Source: Filifactor villosus
GTDB taxonomy: Bacteria; Bacillota; Clostridia; Peptostreptococcales; Filifactoraceae
Assembly (NCBI RefSeq): GCF_042652965.1
Contig: NZ_JBHSHL010000021.1
Span: 1 to 50,120 of the forward strand
Direction: 5' to 3'
Length of the DNA: 50,120 nt
Below, piece after piece: positions 45,260-50,120 of the stretch. The number at the start of each line of letters is the position of its first letter. The first letter of the stretch is position 1. A program made the position numbers and the translations under genes. The notes under the pieces are model-generated. The model worked only from the letters and a program-made list of their open reading frames with translations, did no database searches and was not told the origin of the DNA.

Positions 45260-46414
45260 TTAACCTCTTCTGGTATCGATAACCATCATTTTTCCGTTCC
45301 ATTCCACATCGAAGCCTAAAATCCACCCCAAGTCACGCAGCTTGAAATACGTACTTCCACCCAAGTTGTAGGTCTTTACATCAATCTGATTTCCATCACG
45401 ACTCAAATCGATGGAAGTGATATATGCAGCTGATTTTTCCGGAGAAGAAAGAACAAGTTCCGTCCCAATACTCTCATACTCCTTGTTTGAAACCAAGTCC
45501 ACTTTAGAACCCTTCCAATCGATTCCGAACTTCTTCGAGGTCCCCTTCAATGCCTGAGCGACATCACGCAACTTGAAATAATTGTTTCCGTTGATGTTAT
45601 AGACCATAAAAGAAACCTCTTCCCCGTCGACCATAACACGCGTATTCTTCGACACAAAACTTTGAGCGACAAAAGGGATTCCTTTGGGAAATCCCGGAAC
45701 ACTCTCTCCTGTGTAAGGTTGTCTATAAGCCTCTTTAGCAAAATTATGCGCATACGAATTGTTGATCCCGATAATCTTTACCTTGTCCGCACCGTAGAAG
45801 GCGTCGTTGCTTATATACTCCACGCTCTCCGGAATTTTAACCGTCTCCAGTGAACTGCATTTATAGAATGCTTCGGAATTGATTTTGGTGAGACCTTGAG
45901 GCAGATCCAATCGTTTGAGTTTCAAACAGCCGTAGAAAGTCATAGGCTTGATCTCCTTTATGCCGGAAGGGATATCTACACTTTCAAGTTTTTCGCATAG
46001 GCCGAAGGCATCTCCCATCTCCTTGAGATTCTCGGGCAATTCCATCTTCGTTATTGCCGTAGCCGAGAAAGTCGCACTTCCTATCCTCGTTACCGTCGAA
46101 GGAAGACTTATCTTCGACAGGTTTGAACATTCGGAAAAAGCCCGGTCGCCGATATCGACAACCCCCGCGGGAACAACGACCGAAACCGCCTTTTTATTTT
46201 CGGCAAAGGCCTCGGCTCCGATTGTATGGATTCCAAGTGTTGCAGGGATTTCCACCTCCTTGGCATTCCCGTTATACTTGAGAAGAACGCCGTCTTTTAC
46301 CACAAAATCCGAATTTCCCTGTGCATAAACCGCAATGGAAGGTACTGCACAGATCAAAGATGTCAATATGATGGATACAAGCCTCTTCAAACTCCGTTTC
46401 GTGTTCATAATCAT
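45260..46414 (-). CDS. Secreted BspA-type leucine-rich repeat protein with C-terminal copper amine oxidase N-like repeats
   Basis: 384 aa with a signal peptide ending near VYAQG. Residues ~45-235 hold eight or so LRR_5 (BspA/Treponema-type) units, such as LPSTVTRIGSATF and IPESVEYISNDAF. The C-terminal part has two YFKLRDV/L modules (NGNNYFKLRDVAQAL and GGSTYFKLRDLGWIL) of the copper-amine-oxidase-N kind, also seen in the protein at 22865-23824. BspA-like LRRs often mediate adhesion or binding of host proteins. The ATG at 46414 follows AGGAG at four bases; ATGs at 46429 and 46408 are alternatives. It has an unusually long leader. Confidence 0.88.
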   Translation of the reverse strand: MIMNTKRSLKRLVSIILTSLICAVPSIAVYAQGNSDFVVKDGVLLKYNGNAKEVEIPATLGIHTIGAEAFAENKKAVSVVVPAGVVDIGDRAFSECSNLSKISLPSTVTRIGSATFSATAITKMELPENLKEMGDAFGLCEKLESVDIPSGIKEIKPMTFYGCLKLKRLDLPQGLTKINSEAFYKCSSLETVKIPESVEYISNDAFYGADKVKIIGINNSYAHNFAKEAYRQPYTGESVPGFPKGIPFVAQSFVSKNTRVMVDGEEVSFMVYNINGNNYFKLRDVAQALKGTSKKFGIDWKGSKVDLVSNKEYESIGTELVLSSPEKSAAYITSIDLSRDGNQIDVKTYNLGGSTYFKLRDLGWILGFDVEWNGKMMVIDTRRG

Positions 46415-46466
46415 TTCTCTCCTGTTCATTAATTTTCAAGTTTCTTCATTTCCGATCCTCGATTTC

Positions 46467-46490
46467 AAAAAAACCGCCTTAAACCGACGG
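46467..46490 (-). terminator. Possible attenuator ahead of the LRR gene
   Basis: CCGTC/GGCGG forms a short stem on the minus strand followed by T7, about 50 bases before the LRR start codon. With the promoter ~330 bases upstream it could end transcription early. The stem is only five pairs, so this is tentative. Confidence 0.4.
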
Positions 46491-46822
46491 AATCTCACCC
46501 CTTACAAAAATTGCACCTCCCAAAAACGATGAGTGTCGAATGACCCCAAGCCGATCATTCGTAGGTTCAAACAACCTCCTTCACATAAGAACCCTTTCAG
46601 CTATATGGGAAGAAATACAGACGAATCTCCCCTTCGTTTTGTTCTCCCCCTTCTTCAAAAAGCTTCTCTACATGGAAAAAGCGGTTCGCACACCTTACGC
46701 ACAAAACGTACCGAAGACCTCTTAGATCCAAAAAACACCCCTTACATCTATCGAGGTCATATGTGTTTCTCTACAGAATGGTTCTCATTACAAATCGCAA
46801 CATGATTCTTTTTGTTTTTTTC

Positions 46823-46852
46823 ATTATAACATACCTGTTTAAGATTATTCAA
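46823..46852 (-). promoter_or_regulatory. Promoter of the LRR gene, with a long leader
   Basis: The minus strand has -35 TTGAAT (46847-46852), 18 bases, and an extended -10 TGTTATAAT (46823-46828). The leader to the ATG is ~400 bases and contains no ORF of note. ATTATTGAATAAT, a small palindrome, overlaps the -35. Confidence 0.65.
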
Positions 46853-47005
46853 TAATTCTGTTAACTTGTTTTCATTTTTTTGAATTTTAAGACAATCATG
46901 TTTTTTCACTTTCCTACTGACTTTCAGCTACGTTTACAAACTTGATACGTGATGAAAATGTCATGCCCTACGAAGCCTCTTTTTGACAGTACATACAGCA
47001 CCTTG

Positions 47006-47107
47006 TACTATTCTCCAATAGAAGTGTGGTTATATCTACTTTATGACTACGAACATCCATGTTATCTTCTCTTGAGTACAGGTTGATGATATCCATAACT
47101 CAAATCA
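47006..47107 (+). repeat. Dispersed hairpin repeat, copy E (diverged)
   Basis: TACTATTCTCCAATAGAAGTG, TATATCTACTT, TTATCTTCTCTTGAGTACAGG and GATATCCATAACTCAAA follow the family order. It lacks a clear right end. Between it and the cupin gene (47108-47560) I see only a weak promoter and a possible short frame without a ribosome binding site. Confidence 0.6.
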
Positions 47108-47457
47108 ATCCCGGTGGAGCGGCACGTTGAAATTCACGGTAATTTCGACTTTAATATGAATTCTTTCGGTTTATAAGCGAGATAAGAAATAAAGCTAAAT
47201 ATCAATATGTCAGCACACTAGTACTATATGAAACTGCGACACGATGTGTGTTTTCCTTTGTTTTGTCCGGTATGGAACCCTTCTCAACAAAGCTTTTCGA
47301 ACGCTTCATTTTTTGTATGAACATCACTATGCCGCTATGCCAAGATTACTTCGTCCATGACAAGGTCTCCGCATTTGGCAAAACCATAATGACGACACGA
47401 CATCCCATTGCTTGCACGATTGCTATCCGAGATACTTTCAAGATTATTTTTCTTTTT

Positions 47458-47487
47458 TTGATTAACATAAGTTTTGGCGGGTAATAT
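47458..47487 (+). promoter_or_regulatory. Probable promoter of the cupin gene
   Basis: -35 TTGATT (47458-47463), 18 bases, -10 TAATAT (47482-47487). A six-pair TAAGCG/CGCTTA hairpin lies between it and the ribosome binding site. Confidence 0.45.
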
Positions 47488-47562
47488 ACCAAATACGAAA
47501 TACATTCTATTTTGTGCCGTTAAGCGATCCCGCTTAGCAAACTAATTTCAGGAGGGATATCA

Positions 47563-48096
47563 ATGGAAGATTATATCATTGCCGAGGTACCGGGACTATA
47601 CCGTGTTGTCAAACTAAAAGAGTTCCGAAAAACAGAAGGAGTAAACTTCGATGTTATGCTTAAGAGCATGGTACCGAAGGTTGATGCGGTAGACCGTGTT
47701 CTTCACCAAAAGAGTGCTGTTTCTCCGGGTCCTGTGGGAGATGTTGAAAGACCTTGGTATATGCATACCTGTCAAGATGACAACCTGATCGTACTTCAGG
47801 GAACACGTTATGTGGAAGTATATAACAAAGCTCATGGAAAAGTTGAGAAATTTGTTGTTGAACCCAATAAGATTATGCACAACGGCGAACTTCTATTCGA
47901 AGGCGGTGCAGTTCTTGTATGGCCGGCAGGAGTATTCCACAGAATCGTCAGCGGAGAAGAGGGTTCCGCATCGGTAAACCTTGCAACACACTATGACAAC
48001 TTCGATATTAAGACAAACTTTAATATCTATGATCTGAACACCGAAACAGGAGAATATGTATGTATCCGTGAAGGGTTCAAGGATCAAAACGACTAA
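47563..48096 (+). CDS. Cupin-fold protein
   Basis: 177 aa, no signal peptide. The centre and C-terminal part look like a single cupin barrel: WYMHTCQDDNLIVLQGTRYVEVY, then VLVWPAGVFHRIVSGEEG with a PxGxxH-like second motif. His and Asp residues suitable for a metal site are present. I do not know the substrate. The ATG follows AGGAGGG at about seven bases. It has its own promoter and terminator and is not in an operon with the malic enzyme downstream. Confidence 0.85.
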   Translation: MEDYIIAEVPGLYRVVKLKEFRKTEGVNFDVMLKSMVPKVDAVDRVLHQKSAVSPGPVGDVERPWYMHTCQDDNLIVLQGTRYVEVYNKAHGKVEKFVVEPNKIMHNGELLFEGGAVLVWPAGVFHRIVSGEEGSASVNLATHYDNFDIKTNFNIYDLNTETGEYVCIREGFKDQND

Positions 48097-48121
48097 AAAA
48101 CTCAGTTTGTAACCCTTGTAG

Positions 48122-48164
48122 AAAAGTTGACACAACGTTTTATCTAAGCGTTCTGTCAACTTTC
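48122..48164 (+). terminator. Terminator after the cupin gene
   Basis: AAAGTTGACA and TGTCAACTTT form a ten-pair stem with an inner ACG/GCG pairing possibility and a T/C-rich tail. Confidence 0.65.
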
Positions 48165-48207
48165 CTCTATGTTGGGATGTATTTTAATGTTTTTCGCCTT
48201 GTAAGTA

Positions 48208-48216
48208 TGATATAAT
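48208..48216 (+). promoter_or_regulatory. Extended -10 promoter of the rod-shaped RNA
   Basis: TGATATAAT is an extended -10; the -35 is poor (TGTTTT at 17 bases). Transcription would start near 48223, immediately before the first pairing arm. Confidence 0.55.
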
Positions 48217-48222
48217 ATACGA

Positions 48223-48385
48223 GAAAGAACTTATCTGTACCGACCTTGCCGTTATTTATGCGGTATGGAAGTTCGGAGAACCGACATGCAAAAAGAGGTT
48301 CATTCCTTTGTGTAGCGACAAGGGCGGAACTCGCATACGACAAAGAACTTCCTGCATTTTGTTTTCGGGCAAAAGATAGATAACC
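48223..48385 (+). ncRNA. Candidate 6S-like rod-shaped RNA
   Basis: Seven pairs of complementary segments nest in order: TTATC/GATAA, TTGCC/GGCAA, ATGC/GCAT, GGAAGTTC/GAACTTCC, ATGC/GCAT, GAG.TTC/GAA.CTC, and CCTTTGT/ACAAGGG at the tip with a GTAGCG loop. This makes one long bulged hairpin of ~155 bases with internal loops, the general architecture of 6S RNA, which mimics an open promoter and binds RNA polymerase. It sits right after an extended -10 and contains no gene. The conserved 6S sequence motifs known to me are not clearly present, so the name stays tentative. A second hairpin (CCAC..GTCG/CGAC..GTGG, 48384-48418) follows. Confidence 0.55.
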
Positions 48386-48419
48386 ACTTGTTTGTCGGTT
48401 TATACGACGGTTTTGTGGA

Positions 48420-48720
48420 ATCTCTTTTGCTTCTCCATTTCCCGCTGTCTCTTGCGAACCCGGATAAAACCGGCACCAAACGAGGATTTTCAACCTCGAT
48501 ATATCGATACACAAGTTCCGGGAAGGCACCAAGACCTTTTCGAGTACAAGGGCTTAAGGATAAAAAACGAAGAGGGCTACGTTTTTGAAATACCTACGCT
48601 CTTTTCAGCTGCATGGAGCGCTTTGTACATGAATAAAACAAGCGGAAATGAGTTTATGCCTTAGATTTTATTAGTATGTATTATACGAGTTGTTAATAAA
48701 TGAAGAGTAAAATTTATATT
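48420..48720 (+). other. Non-coding stretch before the malic enzyme
   Basis: Contains a CGAGG/CCTCG hairpin (~48481-48499), two GGCACCAA copies and an imperfect hairpin near 48568-48604. No reading frame with a ribosome binding site. It may belong to a longer form of the preceding RNA. A weak TATTAT -10 lies near 48680. Confidence 0.35.
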
Positions 48721-48733
48721 TTAAGGAGAACCT

Positions 48734-49906
48734 ATGGACTATTCAAAACAAGCTCTTGAACAACATAAGAAGTGGAAAGGGAAGATCGAAGTTACTCTGA
48801 AGGCTCCTATCGATTCCAAAGAAGACCTTTCCGTAGCCTACACCCCGGGAGTGGCAGCTCCCTGTTTGGAAATTTCAGAAAACGAAGACCTGTCCTACGA
48901 CTATACTCTAAAGTCAAACCTCGTAGCAGTCATTACAGACGGTACGGCCGTCTTGGGACTTGGCGATATCGGCCCTTCCGCGGCAATGCCTGTGATGGAA
49001 GGCAAATGTGCACTGTTTAAACGCTTTGCGGGAATCGACGCCATTCCTCTCTGCATCGATTCCAAAGATCCCAAGGTCATCATTGAAACCGTGAAGAACA
49101 TCTCCAAAAGTTTTGGCGGGATCAATCTCGAAGATATCAGTGCTCCAAGATGTTTTGAAATCGAACAGACCCTTATCGAGGAATGTGACATCCCCGTATT
49201 CCACGACGATCAACATGGAACAGCAATCGTAACCGCTGCCGCTCTACTTAATGCCGTTCGCTACACAAAAAAACCGATGGGCGAACTCAACATCGTCATT
49301 TCCGGTGCAGGTGCTGCAGGGATTTCCATTGCAAAACTTCTTCTCCAAATGAAGTTCGGAAACATCATCCTCTGCTCCAGCAAAGGAACCGTATACGATG
49401 GAGCACCTTACATCAATGAAGAACAGCAACGCATGGCCGAGATTACCAATTCTCGCCAAATCAAAGGTTCTTTGGCGGATGCCCTTGTAGGTGCCGATGT
49501 ACTGATCGGAGTATCCAAACCCGGAATCGTAAGCACACAGATGGTCTCCAAGATGGCAAAAGACTCCATCATCTTCGCCCTGGCGAACCCCACCCCTGAA
49601 ATCATGCCTGAAGATGCAAAGGCTTCGGGAGCTGCCGTAGTAGGAACCGGTCGCTCGGACTTTCCGAACCAAATCAACAACATCCTTGCCTTCCCCGGCA
49701 TTTTTAAGGGTGCCTTGGCTTGCAGGGCTAGAAAGATCACCAACGGTATGAAGGAAGCTGCTGCCAGGGCGATCGCACTTTCCATCACGGACGAAGAACT
49801 CTCAGCGGACTACGTACTCCCCGACCCCTTCCATCCCGGTGTCGTGGACAACGTTGCCAACGCCGTGATAGAAGAAGCGAAAAAAAACGGACTGAACCGT
49901 ATTTAG
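48734..49906 (+). CDS. NAD(P)-dependent malic enzyme (short bacterial form)
   Basis: Oxidative decarboxylation of malate to pyruvate and CO2, cytoplasmic. 390 aa, typical of the short form without the phosphotransacetylase-like domain. Motifs: SVAYTPGVAAPCLEI with the catalytic Tyr, VITDGTAVLGLGDIGP, the Lys-containing MEGKCALFK, FHDDQHGTAIVTAAALLNA (metal site) and the Rossmann GAGAAGISIAKLL, then FALANPTPEI. The Rossmann fingerprint GAGAAG suits NAD or NADP; cofactor choice cannot be settled by eye. The ATG follows AAGGAG at six bases. Confidence 0.95.
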   Translation: MDYSKQALEQHKKWKGKIEVTLKAPIDSKEDLSVAYTPGVAAPCLEISENEDLSYDYTLKSNLVAVITDGTAVLGLGDIGPSAAMPVMEGKCALFKRFAGIDAIPLCIDSKDPKVIIETVKNISKSFGGINLEDISAPRCFEIEQTLIEECDIPVFHDDQHGTAIVTAAALLNAVRYTKKPMGELNIVISGAGAAGISIAKLLLQMKFGNIILCSSKGTVYDGAPYINEEQQRMAEITNSRQIKGSLADALVGADVLIGVSKPGIVSTQMVSKMAKDSIIFALANPTPEIMPEDAKASGAAVVGTGRSDFPNQINNILAFPGIFKGALACRARKITNGMKEAAARAIALSITDEELSADYVLPDPFHPGVVDNVANAVIEEAKKNGLNRI

Positions 49907-49917
49907 GGCAATCACAT

Positions 49918-49960
49918 GTTCACATTCCCGGCGATTTTGACTTTGATGTAAACTTTTTTT
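49918..49960 (+). terminator. Terminator after the malic enzyme gene
   Basis: GTTCACAT pairs with ATGTAAAC (one mismatch) across a 20-base loop and is followed by T7. A similar sequence occurs near 47133-47165. The remaining 49961-50120 shows nothing recognisable. Confidence 0.6.
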
Positions 49961-50120
49961 GATCCATAGTGAAGATACTATATTCTTCGTTTAAAATGTC
50001 GGAGGTAAGAATAGATAATTACTGAAAAACAATTTGAATGATCCTATGTTTCCTGAGTTTCTGAGTTAAAAACAGAAAGAATGCCCGTTTTAGTTGGAAT
50101 TTCAATAAAATCGGGATATT

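Noticed and set aside
46533..46805. 90-codon plus-strand frame in the LRR gene leader
   Set aside because: No ribosome binding site and no motif; lies opposite a transcribed leader of the LRR gene.
13438..47107. CRISPR array as explanation for the repeats
   Set aside because: The repeats are ~115 bases, dispersed over 34 kb in both orientations and without regular spacers or cas genes.
47248..47484. 78-codon plus-strand frame before the cupin gene
   Set aside because: No ribosome binding site, atypical composition, and it overlaps the probable cupin promoter.
48223..48660. tmRNA, RNase P RNA or SRP RNA in the non-coding stretch before the malic enzyme
   Set aside because: No tag-peptide frame or tRNA-like end, no GAGGAAAGTC block, and no SRP GGAAGCAG-type tip could be found.
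48392..48664. 90-codon frame upstream of the malic enzyme
   Set aside because: No start signal, rich in hairpins, overlaps the tail of the candidate RNA; composition not protein-like.

Overview
The window looks like chromosomal DNA of a low-to-moderate GC, Gram-positive anaerobe of the Clostridia/Tissierellia kind (Peptoniphilaceae-like is my best guess, moderate confidence). The grounds are a PolC-type replicase, the rlmB-rae1-sigH and pyrH-frr-uppS-cdsA-rseP-ispG-polC gene orders, a T-box leader, a CsaB/SLH cell-surface system, a DUF5693 protein, and secreted NEAT and copper-amine-oxidase-N proteins. Most genes lie on the minus strand.

Region 1 (1-12.2 kb, minus strand) is housekeeping. 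pyrH, frr, a 67-residue unknown, uppS, cdsA, rseP, ispG and polC form one chain (ribosome recycling, undecaprenyl and phospholipid synthesis, MEP pathway, DNA replication). dxr, usually found between cdsA and rseP, is replaced by a 336-base gap. Upstream of pyrH sits rlmB-rae1-sigH. Region 2 (12.5-13.4 kb, plus strand) is a complete T-box riboswitch driving an orphan 76-residue protein, followed by an 18-codon ORF and a strong terminator.

Region 3 (13.6-18 kb, minus) is a DUF5693-csaB-wecG/tagA operon for a pyruvylated wall polymer, with a long structured leader. Region 4 (18.4-21.3 kb, plus) holds an autoregulated SdpR/SdpI-like pair with two near-perfect operator palindromes, and a PepD dipeptidase. 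Region 5 (21.3-22.9 kb) has no protein gene. It carries tRNA-Pro(CGG) between two diverged copies of a ~380-base repeat, one interrupted by a ~115-base hairpin repeat that occurs at least five times in the window.

Region 6 (22.9-44.2 kb, minus) is the highlight: a ~21-kb haem-acquisition and surface locus. It encodes a secreted NEAT/copper-amine-oxidase-N protein, a 1990-residue SLH-anchored subtilase, and a 1975-residue SLH-anchored Shr-like receptor (five repeated N-terminal domains, NEAT, EF-hand, LRR, three NEATs, three SLHs). Next come a DUF454 protein, an HtsABC/IsdEF-like haem importer, a Shp-like haem carrier keeping both ligand methionines but lacking a membrane anchor, and two ABC exporter half-transporters. 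Fur-box-like sites lie upstream of the receptor gene and of the transporter operon. CsaB of region 3 plausibly makes the polymer that holds the SLH proteins, so haemoprotein capture, proteolysis, relay and import would all be encoded here.

Region 7 (44.2-50.1 kb) holds a secreted BspA-type LRR protein with a ~400-base leader, a cupin, a predicted rod-shaped RNA of ~150 bases resembling 6S RNA in architecture, and an NAD(P)-dependent malic enzyme. Long intergenic stretches here carry the dispersed hairpin repeat. All function calls come from reading motifs and gene order; no database search was run.
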